From an uncultured Lachnospiraceae bacterium (GTDB lineage: Bacteria; Bacillota; Clostridia; Lachnospirales; Lachnospiraceae), in the NCBI GenBank assembly GCA_910579505.1, contig CAJTTZ010000011.1, forward strand, positions 76,821 to 140,820: 64,000 nucleotides of DNA, read 5' to 3'. Below, one piece after another: positions 32,877-41,424 of this stretch. The notes under the pieces were generated by a model, which saw only the letters and a program-made list of their open reading frames with translations, had not been told where the DNA came from and searched no databases. Positions within the stretch are counted from its first letter, which is position 1. Each line of letters starts with the position of its first letter. Position numbers and translations under genes: made by a program.

Positions 32877-32882
32877 TATAAT
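32877..32882 (+). promoter_or_regulatory. -10 element of the solute-binding operon
   Basis: Perfect TATAAT without a -35 box; expected start near 32889, leaving a leader of about 90 bases with an AATGCGAAACGCATT hairpin (32894-32908). Confidence 0.7.
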
Positions 32883-32980
32883 ATGGTTAAAGCAATGCGA
32901 AACGCATTTAGGGGTGCCGATACTTACAATGCTAGGATGCGCTTCGCAATGACAGGGAAGATAACGGACGGGAGCGGCGT

Positions 32981-35392
32981 ATGAAGAAAAAAGGACGAAT
33001 CATGCTATATATAATGATATGCGCCATGTGCGCGGCGTTTTGGGGCTGCGGTGATCAGGAGGAAGAGATCCCCATGGGGCGGTATGCGGACCGGGAGGTG
33101 GAGCTGCCGCCGGGGACTTTTGAGTATATGCATCCGTGCCCGGACGGGAGCTACTATCTGTACGGCATGGATACGGAGCTGACCTATGTGGACGCGCAGG
33201 GCGAGAGTAAAGGAAAAGACCGAAGCTGGGAGAGTAATGCAAATATCCATGTCAAGTATGCGGTGGGGGTGTCGGATGAGGGAGCGTCTGTCTTTGCCTA
33301 TACGCCCAGGTTTTGGAATGATGAGGAAATGGAGGCGCTGTGGATTGCGGGGGACATCCGCTATCTGTACTATTATGTGGATGAAAAGGGGCAGAAACAG
33401 GCGCTGGAACCGCACGGCGAGGGATATGAGAAGGCGACGAACCTGAATACGTTCGCCTTTTCGCCCGAGGGCGAGCTGTATGCGGCGTCCGATCACGCTG
33501 TGTACCGGGTCAATGTGGGGAATGGAGAGGTGGAGAGCCTTTTTGCCACAGGGGAACAGGTAAAGTCCATTGTCTTTGGGGGCGATGTGATGCTGGCGGC
33601 GGATGATGGGAAAGCTTATTTTTACGACAGGGCGGAAGGAAAACTGTTAGGCGGAAGCAGCGTGCTGGATGAGTTTTTGTCAAGCCACAGCACCGGCGGT
33701 CTTGTGCTGGCGGTATCCGACAAGGACATGCAGGGAAATGTTATGCCGGATTCCTCAAAGAATGATGGCGACGGAGGGGCAGACGCGCCTGCGGACAGCG
33801 AAGGCGGCGGTGCATCCGGCGCCGGTATGGGGGATGACGGCGGGAACGCGCAAATATTGTACATGGCATGCCGCACAGGGCTGTACCGCTACATATGGGG
33901 CGGCTCGGTGATTGAGCAGATTGCGGACGGGCAGATGACCGCGCTCGGGGATACCCAGCGCAGCCCCCGTGCCATGCAGGCGCTTGACAACGGGGCGTTC
34001 CGCGTGTTGTTTGACGGTAATTATATGGTGGAGATGTATTATGACGAGACGCTTCCCGCCAGACCGGCTAAGGAACTAACGGTGTACAGTCTGGAGGAGA
34101 ACGGCTGGATCCGCTATGCGGGACAGCTTTTCCAGAAAGAGCACCCGGATGTCCTTGTGCGGTACGAGACGGGGATGGACGGCGACAACGCGGTCAGCAG
34201 GGAAGACGCGCTGAAGAACCTGAACACGCGTCTGCTGGCGGGAGAGGCGCCGGATGTGATCGTAATGGACCGAATGGATATCGAACAGTATGCTGACAAG
34301 GGGGTGCTCAGGGAGCTGGATGGAATCCTGCAGCCTTATCTGGATGACGGCATTCTGTACCGGAATATCGTAGAGGGAATGCGGATGACGGAGAAAAATA
34401 AAATATACAGCGTGCCGATGATGGTCTACCTTCCCCTCTGGCTTGGGGAGAAGACGTATCTGGAAGGGGAGGACAGCCTCGAGGATATCATTGCCGGTAT
34501 GGAGAAAGCAAGGCAGAAGCACCCGGAAGGGGCGATTCTGTATACGCTATATCCGAAGGACGTCCTATTACAGACAATGCCGGTCTGTCTTCCCGCATGG
34601 ACAAGTAAGGACGGCAGCCTGGATGTGGAGAAGCTGACGGCGTACTATCAGGCTGTGCGTAAGATGTGGGAGATAGACAGCGCCGGATTTGACGATGCAG
34701 GGCGGGAAGCGTGGCAGAAAAATAATATGGAATGGTATGAACCTGAGGATATGGACATGGTGGATATCGGATTTAATTTTCAGTACGCTGCCCAGCAAAA
34801 CTTCGGCGAGACTTGGCTGCAGCTGGGCTTCCTCATGACCCCGCAGGTCGGCATGACGGGCATTCATGTGAACAAAGCGAATATGGCGGCGGATTGGCAG
34901 GAGAAGGAACTGGAGGATGTGGTGACATTTGACGCGTACACGGGGCAGGCGGACAACGTCTACTGGGCGAGGACCATCGTGGGACTGTGCGAGCAGGGAA
35001 AAGAGCCGGAGCTTGCCGAAGAATACATGAATCTTCTGCTCTCCGATCCGATGATGAGAAAGTGGTGGCTGGATAAACCGAGAAATCGCAGCGGACTTAC
35101 AATACGGAAGGATTCTCTGGACGACATCCTGGATATCGACAACATAGAGTTCGGACAGACCATGGGATTTAAGGACCCCACCGGGATCAACCGTCCGAAT
35201 TTCTGGCCCACGGAGGAAGAAAAACAGTGGCTCTATCAGATGATGGAGGATGCGTCCTGCTGTTACCGCCCGGGAACGATGCTGGAGGAATGCGCGACGA
35301 AGGTCGGCGTCCGGGTGCTTGCGGGCGAGCTGACCCCGGAGGAAGGGGCAAAAGAGGTTGAGAGGAAGATGGCGATTGAGATGGAGGAGTAA
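32981..35392 (+). CDS. Lipoprotein: propeller-like N-terminal domain fused to an ABC solute-binding domain
   Basis: 803 residues, about twice the length of an ordinary binding protein. A signal peptide (MKKKGRIMLYIMICAMCAAF) ends in a lipobox-like WGC, so it is probably anchored by a lipid on Cys 23. Residues about 40-350 are beta-rich, with YADREVELPPGTFEYMHP and repeated short blades such as GEVESLFATGEQVKSIVFGG, interrupted by a Gly/Asp/Ser-rich linker (about 255-290). From about residue 365 the protein is a family 1 extracellular solute-binding domain (LTVYSLEENGWIRYAGQLF, APDVIVMDRMDIEQYADKGV, PVGMTGIHVNKA-like C-lobe). Followed directly by two permease genes. Ligand unknown; probably an oligosaccharide. 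Confidence 0.8.
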   Translation: MKKKGRIMLYIMICAMCAAFWGCGDQEEEIPMGRYADREVELPPGTFEYMHPCPDGSYYLYGMDTELTYVDAQGESKGKDRSWESNANIHVKYAVGVSDEGASVFAYTPRFWNDEEMEALWIAGDIRYLYYYVDEKGQKQALEPHGEGYEKATNLNTFAFSPEGELYAASDHAVYRVNVGNGEVESLFATGEQVKSIVFGGDVMLAADDGKAYFYDRAEGKLLGGSSVLDEFLSSHSTGGLVLAVSDKDMQGNVMPDSSKNDGDGGADAPADSEGGGASGAGMGDDGGNAQILYMACRTGLYRYIWGGSVIEQIADGQMTALGDTQRSPRAMQALDNGAFRVLFDGNYMVEMYYDETLPARPAKELTVYSLEENGWIRYAGQLFQKEHPDVLVRYETGMDGDNAVSREDALKNLNTRLLAGEAPDVIVMDRMDIEQYADKGVLRELDGILQPYLDDGILYRNIVEGMRMTEKNKIYSVPMMVYLPLWLGEKTYLEGEDSLEDIIAGMEKARQKHPEGAILYTLYPKDVLLQTMPVCLPAWTSKDGSLDVEKLTAYYQAVRKMWEIDSAGFDDAGREAWQKNNMEWYEPEDMDMVDIGFNFQYAAQQNFGETWLQLGFLMTPQVGMTGIHVNKANMAADWQEKELEDVVTFDAYTGQADNVYWARTIVGLCEQGKEPELAEEYMNLLLSDPMMRKWWLDKPRNRSGLTIRKDSLDDILDIDNIEFGQTMGFKDPTGINRPNFWPTEEEKQWLYQMMEDASCCYRPGTMLEECATKVGVRVLAGELTPEEGAKEVERKMAIEMEE

Positions 35393-36224
35393 AAGGCTGC
35401 TTTTTCTGCTGCCGGGGTTTGCGGGTGTCATGCTGTTCTATCTGCTGCCGTTTCTGGAGGTCGTGCGGCGGTCATTCCTTAAATCCGGCAACAGCGCGTT
35501 CGTGGGGATTGACAATTACCGTGCGGTGCTTGAAAACGGCGCCTTTGTGCTTGCCGTGCGCAATACGTTTTTGTATATGGCGGTAGGGGTGCCGCTTCTC
35601 ATGGGAATCAGCCTGATCCTGTCGCTGCTTTTGAGAAATCTCCTGATGCGCCGCAGGCTGGTGTCGGCGATGCTCCTGCCTATGGCGGTGCCGGCGGCGG
35701 TCATGGTTCTGACATTACAGATTCTGATCGACAGACAGGGAGTCATCAATGGTATGCTGACAAAGATATCGGAACAAATAACGGCGCTCCCTGCCTTTGA
35801 AGCCATCGACTATCTCAACACCGAGTGGGCGCTGTTTGTGGTAGTGTGCAGTTTTTTGTGGAAAAACACGGGGTATATGGTCATTCTCTGGCTGGCGGGA
35901 CTTGCCGCGCTGCCAAAGGAAGTGGAGGAGGCGGCGCAGGTGGACGGCGCGAACAGGTGGCAGAACTGGCATTATATCATCAGACCGGGGCTTTCCGGCA
36001 GTTTCTTTACGATTGGGATGCTTTCCGTGCTGCAGATTTTCAAAAGCTACAGGGAGGTCTGGATGGTGGCGGGCAGTTATCCGCAGGCGCACATTTATTT
36101 TTTACAGCACCTTTTGCAAAACTGGTATCTGAAACTGGAGTTTGACAGGATGGCGGCGCTGACGGTAATTATGTCGCTGGTGCTGCTTATCGTGTGTCTG
36201 TTTCTGCAAAAAAAGCTGGGTTAG
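35376..36224 (+). CDS. ABC transporter permease, MalF/UgpA type
   Basis: About 282 residues with six hydrophobic segments. FLLPGFAGVMLFYLLPFLEVV is the usual first helix of family-1 sugar permeases. The EAA loop reads AALPKEVEEAAQVDGANRWQNWHYIIRPGL, the site that contacts the ATPase. The gene overlaps the binding-protein gene. UUG 35376 with AGGAAG in front is preferred; UUG 35358 in the same frame is the alternative. No ATPase gene is in the cluster, so a shared MsmK-like ATPase encoded elsewhere is likely. Confidence 0.88.
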   Translation: MRWRSKRLLFLLPGFAGVMLFYLLPFLEVVRRSFLKSGNSAFVGIDNYRAVLENGAFVLAVRNTFLYMAVGVPLLMGISLILSLLLRNLLMRRRLVSAMLLPMAVPAAVMVLTLQILIDRQGVINGMLTKISEQITALPAFEAIDYLNTEWALFVVVCSFLWKNTGYMVILWLAGLAALPKEVEEAAQVDGANRWQNWHYIIRPGLSGSFFTIGMLSVLQIFKSYREVWMVAGSYPQAHIYFLQHLLQNWYLKLEFDRMAALTVIMSLVLLIVCLFLQKKLG

Positions 36225-36239
36225 CGTGAGAAGAATGAG

Positions 36240-37157
36240 GTGGAAGAAAACAAAATGGGGAGTAGGTTGACAGCCCCGGCATGGGCGACACAGGCGTATG
36301 GCAAATGGCGGAAGCGGAGCAGGGCATGGTTCGCTGCCGGAATCTGTGTGGCCGCGGCGGTTTTGATCTGCGCGCCTCTTCTCATGATTCCCGGCGGCTC
36401 CCTGATGGACGGCGCGGAGATAAGGCGGATTCTTTCACCGATCCTTGGGGAGGGGAAGGGATTTGCGGCGTGGCATCTGATTCCCGTCTATCCCACAATC
36501 GACCATTTTTCCAGGCTGTTGATTGAGTCGCCCGCTTTCTACCGGCTGTTCTGGAATACCGTGGGGATGACGGCGGCGATTCTCTTTGGGCAGCTTATTG
36601 TGGGGCTGCCTTCGGCATGGGCGTTTGCCGCTTTCCGCTTCCGGGGAAGGGACTTTCTGTTCGGGCTCTATGTGGTGCTCATGCTTCTCCCCTTTCAGGT
36701 GATGCTTCTGCCGCAGTACATTGTTTTACAGAAACTGCACTTGTACAATCATCCCGCGGCAGTGATCCTTCCGGCCGTATTTTCCACTTTCCCGGTGTTT
36801 ATCATGTACCGGGGATTCACCCAGATTGACGCAGCGGTCTTGGAGGCGGCGAGACTGGACGGCGCGGGGGAACTGCAGACTTTTTTTTATATCGGCCTGC
36901 CGCTTGGAAAGATGGGAATACAGGCGGCAATGGTTTTGAGTTTTTTGGAGTATTGGAATCTGGTGGAACAGCCTATGGCATTTCTGGAGGAACAGGCGGC
37001 TTGGCCGCTCTCCCTCTATCTGCCGCAGATTAGCATCAGTCAGGCGGGATTTGCCTTCGCGGTGGCGGTGATGGCGCTGATTCCCGCGCTGTTTGTCTTT
37101 GCACTGGGGCAGGATGCGCTGGAAGAGGGAATCGCATATATCGGGGTGAAAAGGTAA
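36240..37157 (+). CDS. ABC transporter permease, MalG/UgpE type
   Basis: 305 residues, six hydrophobic segments after a basic N-terminal tail. The EAA loop AAVLEAARLDGAGELQTFFYIGLPLGK marks it as the second permease of a carbohydrate ABC importer. Start GUG 36240 is taken from the open frame; ATG 36255 is also possible (site AGGTGG). A fragment of repeat family 1 (CAACGCGAAAAGG) directly follows the stop. Confidence 0.88.
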   Translation: MEENKMGSRLTAPAWATQAYGKWRKRSRAWFAAGICVAAAVLICAPLLMIPGGSLMDGAEIRRILSPILGEGKGFAAWHLIPVYPTIDHFSRLLIESPAFYRLFWNTVGMTAAILFGQLIVGLPSAWAFAAFRFRGRDFLFGLYVVLMLLPFQVMLLPQYIVLQKLHLYNHPAAVILPAVFSTFPVFIMYRGFTQIDAAVLEAARLDGAGELQTFFYIGLPLGKMGIQAAMVLSFLEYWNLVEQPMAFLEEQAAWPLSLYLPQISISQAGFAFAVAVMALIPALFVFALGQDALEEGIAYIGVKR

Positions 37158-37181
37158 GCAACGCGAAAAGGTATGGGGTAG

Positions 37182-38510
37182 ATGGGATCGAAGAAAAAAC
37201 TGTGGCAGGGATTTGCACTTTTTATGGCCGTTATGCTAATTATGACATATGTGTCACGGATAGTCTATGTGAGCCGGATGCCAAGGGTGATGTGGAGCTG
37301 TCCCACGTCGGCATCCATCCGCAATAAGGTCATAGCGGAGGGGACGGTGGAGGCAGTAGGCGCCCAGGCGGTGATCGGACTGGACGGCCTGCTTGTGGAG
37401 AAGGTGTGCGTGGCGGCGGGAGATCGGATAGAAGCGGGAACGGTTCTCTATGAGGTGAATACGGAAGACTTGCTCGCGCAGCTTTCGGAACTTAATGCGC
37501 AGGAGGAGGCGTGGCAGAAGCAGGAACAGGCAAAGCGCCGGGAGGCGGCTACGAATACGACCCGCGCGCAGGAAGATTATGACACAAGTGTCATAGAACT
37601 CGACAGAAGGATTGCGGAGGAGACAAAGAAGCTCGAGGAGCTTATGGAAGATCTGGATACCCATATGTTCCGCATTCCGAAGGAGGATGCCTCCAACGAG
37701 ACCTGGATTGCCTGGGCGGATGAGCGGCTTCGGTTTGACAGGGATATAGCGGAGAAAGAGCGCGAGATCGAAGATATACGGCTTGAGAAGGAAAAGGTTT
37801 TAAGACAGGCGGACAGGGAATTAGAGGATGCAAGGCGCGCACAGGGCGCGGCGGAGAGCGGTCTGGAACTGGGAGCTTCCGGCGTCAGCCAGGTGCGGGA
37901 GAGGCAGGAGAAGATTGCGCTTTTGACGGAACTTTCCGAGAATGAGGGCAAGGTGACGGCCCAGGGAGCGGGGGATGTTCTGGAAGTGATGATACAGTCA
38001 GGTATGCGGATGGGATCGGATGCGGTTCTCCGTTATGCCGACGATGCGGGCGGCAGGATATTTTGCACAGTTATCACGCAGGAACAGAAGCCATTGGTGC
38101 ATACAGGGGATATGGTAAAACTTACATTTCCGGGCAGCGCCGAGGAAGTATCCGAAACGATTGATTCCATTGTGCAGGAAAACGGCGGCTATACCGTGGC
38201 GATCCGGCTGGAACCGGGCGTGGGGGCGGGGCGTACGGAGGGCGTGATGGAGCTGAACTCCACATCGGAAATTTATGATTTTGTGGTACCGGTCAAAGCG
38301 CTTCACAACGACGGCGGCAACACGATTTATGTGCTGGAGGAAAAGGAGGGCATCCTTGGCACGGAGCTTGGCGTCAGGAGCATGACGGTGCGCCTGCTTG
38401 ACAAAAACGAGGAATATGCGGCGATTGCCGACGAGCTGCTTTCGGGCGATACAAAGGTGGTAATAGAGTGCGACAAGGAACTGGAAAACGGGATGCCGGT
38501 CAAAGAGTAG
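37182..38510 (+). CDS. HlyD/RND-type membrane fusion (adaptor) protein
   Basis: 442 residues. One N-terminal membrane helix (GFALFMAVMLIMTYVSRIVY), a lipoyl-like half motif (VIAEGTVEAVGAQAVIGLDG, KVCVAAGDRIEAGTVLYEVN), a long coiled coil (about residues 90-235, Glu/Lys/Arg-rich), the second lipoyl half and beta-barrel domains (YADDAGGRIFCTVITQEQKP, GDMVKLTFPGSAEEVSETID). Such adaptors normally serve exporters of the MacB or ABC type, but no exporter gene is near. It follows two ABC import permeases, an unusual partnership. Two of the TGACA-N4-TGTCA palindromes lie in this gene. Confidence 0.85.
   Translation: MGSKKKLWQGFALFMAVMLIMTYVSRIVYVSRMPRVMWSCPTSASIRNKVIAEGTVEAVGAQAVIGLDGLLVEKVCVAAGDRIEAGTVLYEVNTEDLLAQLSELNAQEEAWQKQEQAKRREAATNTTRAQEDYDTSVIELDRRIAEETKKLEELMEDLDTHMFRIPKEDASNETWIAWADERLRFDRDIAEKEREIEDIRLEKEKVLRQADRELEDARRAQGAAESGLELGASGVSQVRERQEKIALLTELSENEGKVTAQGAGDVLEVMIQSGMRMGSDAVLRYADDAGGRIFCTVITQEQKPLVHTGDMVKLTFPGSAEEVSETIDSIVQENGGYTVAIRLEPGVGAGRTEGVMELNSTSEIYDFVVPVKALHNDGGNTIYVLEEKEGILGTELGVRSMTVRLLDKNEEYAAIADELLSGDTKVVIECDKELENGMPVKE
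37243..37256. repeat. TGACA-N4-TGTCA palindrome, copy 5 (adaptor gene, membrane helix)
   Basis: TGACATATGTGTCA within codons M-T-Y-V-S. Confidence 0.8.
37580..37593. repeat. TGACA-N4-TGTCA palindrome, copy 6 (adaptor gene, coiled coil)
   Basis: TGACACAAGTGTCA, flanked by A and T, within codons Y-D-T-S-V-I; 337 bases after copy 5. Confidence 0.8.
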
Positions 38511-38542
38511 AGCGAAAAGAACTTGGAATTGCCTGATTGCTT

Positions 38543-38571
38543 TTGCTATAGCGGCTTTTTAATGTTATAAT
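38543..38571 (+). promoter_or_regulatory. Promoter of the CapA-like gene, apparently leaderless
   Basis: TTGCTA (38543-38548), 17-base spacer, TATAAT (38566-38571). The ATG at 38578 is seven bases after the -10, exactly where transcription should start, and there is no ribosome-binding site. Confidence 0.65.
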
Positions 38572-38577
38572 GGTCGC

Positions 38578-39888
38578 ATGGCTAAGAAGAGATCACGTAA
38601 AAATAAAAAGAAAAAGAGAATACGGTTTCACAGAAGTTTTTTCCTGCCTTTTGTGATTACGCTGACGGCGGCGGTGGCGTTGGGGGTTCTGGCGCTGGCG
38701 GCGCATCAGTGGATTATGGAGCCGGTGAAGACGAAACCGGCGGATATTGTTCGGCCGGATCACGGAAAAGAGACGCCGGGAACCGAAGATGAAGAGCCTG
38801 CGGAAAAGGAGGACGATGCAGGAGACGAGGGGGAGAGCGACGTGACGGAGCCGGAAACGGTTTCCAGATATCAGGAAGTACTGGACGATCCCGCTTACAT
38901 GGAAGAGAACAATATCTATACGGTGGAACCTGCCCAACCCGGCAGGGTGACCATGACATTTGCGGGGGATATTCTGTTTGACGACAACTATGCGATTACG
39001 GGGACGGTGCGCTCCGACGGCGATATATCCAAGGGCGTTACGCCGGAGGTGATCGAACGGATGCAGTCGGCGGATATTATGATGCTCAACAATGAGTTTG
39101 CCTATTCCGGCCGGGGGACACCCACGGAGGACAAACAGTTTACATTCCGGGCTAGGCCGGAGACGGCGGCATACCTGACCGATATGGGGGTGGATCTGGT
39201 ATCACTGGCCAATAACCATGCCTATGATTACGGCCCGACGGCTCTGGAGGATACACTGGATACCTTGCGTGAGACGGGAATCCCCTATGTGGGCGCGGGG
39301 CGCAATATCGACGAGGCGAGAAAGCCGGTCTACTATATTGTGGGGGATATGAAAATCGCCTTTGTGTCGGCGACGCAGATTGAGCGGCTCGATACGCCGG
39401 ATACCAAGGAGGCTACGGAGACATCGCCCGGCGTTTTCCGCTGCTGGAACGGGGCAAAGCTTCTGGAAACGATCCGGGAGGCTGAGGAGAACAGCGATTT
39501 CGTGGTGGCTTATATACACTGGGGGACGGAAAACCAGGCGGAGCTGGACTGGGCGCAGTTAAAACAGGCGCCGGAACTGATTGCGGCGGGGGCGGATCTG
39601 GTGATCGGGGATCATCCCCACTGTCTGCAGCCCATCGGCGTGATTCAGGGCGTGCCTGTGATTTACAGTCTGGGAAATTTCTGGTTCAATTCAAAAACTC
39701 TGGACACCGGCATGGTAGAAGTGGTGATTGACGAGACGGGAATCGTGAGCTATCAGTTTGTCCCCTGCCTGCAGAGCGGATGCAGAACAACGCTCCTGCA
39801 GGGTGCGGAGAAGGAGCGGGTGCTCGCCTATATGCGCGGCATTTCCGAGGGCGTGCGGATTGACGAAGATGGTTTTGTGAGCTGGTAG
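38578..39888 (+). CDS. CapA family (poly-gamma-glutamate synthesis type) phosphoesterase-like protein
   Basis: 436 residues. A very basic N-terminus (KKRSRKNKKKKRIRFHRSFF) and one membrane helix, an acidic linker (about residues 60-95), then a calcineurin-like CapA domain outside the membrane. Metal and fold motifs: MTFAGDILFDDNYA, LNNEFAYSGRG, SLANNHAYDYGPTAL, YIHWGTENQ, GADLVIGDHPHCLQP, YSLGNFWFN. Family members act in poly-gamma-glutamate or capsule assembly, but no CapB/CapC partners are nearby, so the substrate is open. Own promoter. Confidence 0.93.
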   Translation: MAKKRSRKNKKKKRIRFHRSFFLPFVITLTAAVALGVLALAAHQWIMEPVKTKPADIVRPDHGKETPGTEDEEPAEKEDDAGDEGESDVTEPETVSRYQEVLDDPAYMEENNIYTVEPAQPGRVTMTFAGDILFDDNYAITGTVRSDGDISKGVTPEVIERMQSADIMMLNNEFAYSGRGTPTEDKQFTFRARPETAAYLTDMGVDLVSLANNHAYDYGPTALEDTLDTLRETGIPYVGAGRNIDEARKPVYYIVGDMKIAFVSATQIERLDTPDTKEATETSPGVFRCWNGAKLLETIREAEENSDFVVAYIHWGTENQAELDWAQLKQAPELIAAGADLVIGDHPHCLQPIGVIQGVPVIYSLGNFWFNSKTLDTGMVEVVIDETGIVSYQFVPCLQSGCRTTLLQGAEKERVLAYMRGISEGVRIDEDGFVSW

Positions 39889-40049
39889 GACCTAAAAAAT
39901 CATTTTTTAGGGAAAGATGAAACTTTCAAGACGGCTGTATCGTATTATTAGCAGAGGGACGAATCCCGGGGGCAGAGGCTGAATCACATAAGTGGCTGTT
40001 TGGCGCGCTGCCTGCCGGAACAAATCGCCGGACAGAAAGGAAGACAACT
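39889..40049 (+). other. Intergenic region after the CapA-like gene
   Basis: Contains an A+T hairpin CCTAAAAAAT/ATTTTTTAGG (39891-39911), a possible terminator without a T tail, and TATTAT at 39946-39951 as a weak -10 for the next gene. Confidence 0.4.
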
Positions 40050-41423
40050 ATGAACATAGGAAACAGTTATTCTTCGTGGATGCATAATTCGACCCAGCCG
40101 GGGTACGCAGGCCGCACGGCACGGACAGAGGAAGAAAAGGGCGAAGAGAAAAAAACGGAAAATATGACGTACCGCGAACAGATCCTTGCCCATATGGAGG
40201 AGATGGCAAAAAAGGTGAAGGAAGGCAAGGTGGAGCCGACCTTCCAGACGGGCGCGCAGTCTTTTACCAGAAGGGAATGGGAAAAGCTTCTGGCGGATTT
40301 TGACGACGCGGAGGAGGCGCTGCAGGAGCAGATCAAGGAGCTGATCGCGGAAGTGGAGAAGCAGGCGGCGAAAGAGGCGATGAGAAGGGAAGCCGAGGGC
40401 AAGCCTGATTCTGACGGCACGGGAGCAGTTGTGACAAACGTGTCAGTTCCAGAGGCGGCGCAGCCGGCGGCGAAAGCGGGAGGCAGCGTGGTGAATCCAA
40501 AGACGGCTGAGGGTGGCGCGGCGGTTCCCCCGGCGACTTCGACAGCCACAGGCGGCAGTACGGCGGCTTCAGGGATAAAGCCGTGGGAGCTGGACGGCAT
40601 GGACGATAATTGTACGGAAGTGGAGGTGACGGACCCGGAGGAGCTTTTGGAGCTTCTTACGGGCGAGGTGACCAAGAGCACCTTCCCCACAGATGATCCC
40701 GAACACAAGCACTGGTTTATCACCTGCTACAGTCAGGATGGGATCTGGTGCAGGGAGGCTTATTATGAAAACGGCAAGTGGGTGAACAGGGACTGTTTCA
40801 GGCTTCCCTACACGGAGCCGGGACAATATGAGAAGGTGATGGCATTTATACAGCGGTTTCCGCAGGATGCGAATCTGCGTTTCTCATCCAATAAAGAATT
40901 CTGGGAGGACTTCCTTGCGGGAAAGATTGACGAGGACGACTTCGTCAACTTCTTTGAGACTTCTACCGACGAGAACGGTGTGCCAAGCTATACCTATGAG
41001 AAGGACGGATCCACGTACATAGACCGTGAGAAGGCGAAGTACGCCAAATATATGAACGGCTTTGGCGCGCATTTTTACACGGCGGAGGAGATGGATCTGC
41101 TCTGGCGCGGGGTCATCCATGAAAACCGCAAGGGCCTGCAGAAAATTCCTGACTATTACGACCGGCAGACGGCTTCCGGGGAGGCGGGATCCGGGAACAA
41201 AGAGGAAGAGGATGACGACCTCGAGACGAATATTATCACCAAACCCGACGGTTCCACGGTATTAGAGATCAAGACAAGCTACGGCGTGATGGAGGTGGAA
41301 ATCACGGAGGCGCAGAAGTTCGGGCTGCAGTATGAGGCGCGCCCGGCGGCGCGGGGCGGCAGAACCATATCGGCAGGAGCTTTTGCACATGCGGCGGCAG
41401 CGTATGGGAACGGTGAGGTGTGA
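40050..41423 (+). CDS. Unrecognised protein, first of a pair
   Basis: 457 residues, no family recognised with confidence. N-terminal 30 residues polar (NIGNSYSSWMHNS...), then a coiled-coil-prone helix (about residues 35-115), a low-complexity Ala/Pro/Ser/Thr/Gly linker (about 125-175), and a soluble region with WFITCYSQDGIWCREAYYENG, FLAGKIDEDDFVNFF and an acidic stretch (EEEDDDLETN). No signal peptide or membrane helix. One base separates it from the next gene, so the two are translated together. RBS AAAGGAAG. Confidence 0.75.
   Translation: MNIGNSYSSWMHNSTQPGYAGRTARTEEEKGEEKKTENMTYREQILAHMEEMAKKVKEGKVEPTFQTGAQSFTRREWEKLLADFDDAEEALQEQIKELIAEVEKQAAKEAMRREAEGKPDSDGTGAVVTNVSVPEAAQPAAKAGGSVVNPKTAEGGAAVPPATSTATGGSTAASGIKPWELDGMDDNCTEVEVTDPEELLELLTGEVTKSTFPTDDPEHKHWFITCYSQDGIWCREAYYENGKWVNRDCFRLPYTEPGQYEKVMAFIQRFPQDANLRFSSNKEFWEDFLAGKIDEDDFVNFFETSTDENGVPSYTYEKDGSTYIDREKAKYAKYMNGFGAHFYTAEEMDLLWRGVIHENRKGLQKIPDYYDRQTASGEAGSGNKEEEDDDLETNIITKPDGSTVLEIKTSYGVMEVEITEAQKFGLQYEARPAARGGRTISAGAFAHAAAAYGNGEV
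40432..40445. repeat. TGACA-N4-TGTCA palindrome, copy 7
   Basis: TGACAAACGTGTCA within codons V-T-N-V-S, in the linker part of the unrecognised protein. Confidence 0.8.
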
Positions 41424-41424
41424 T

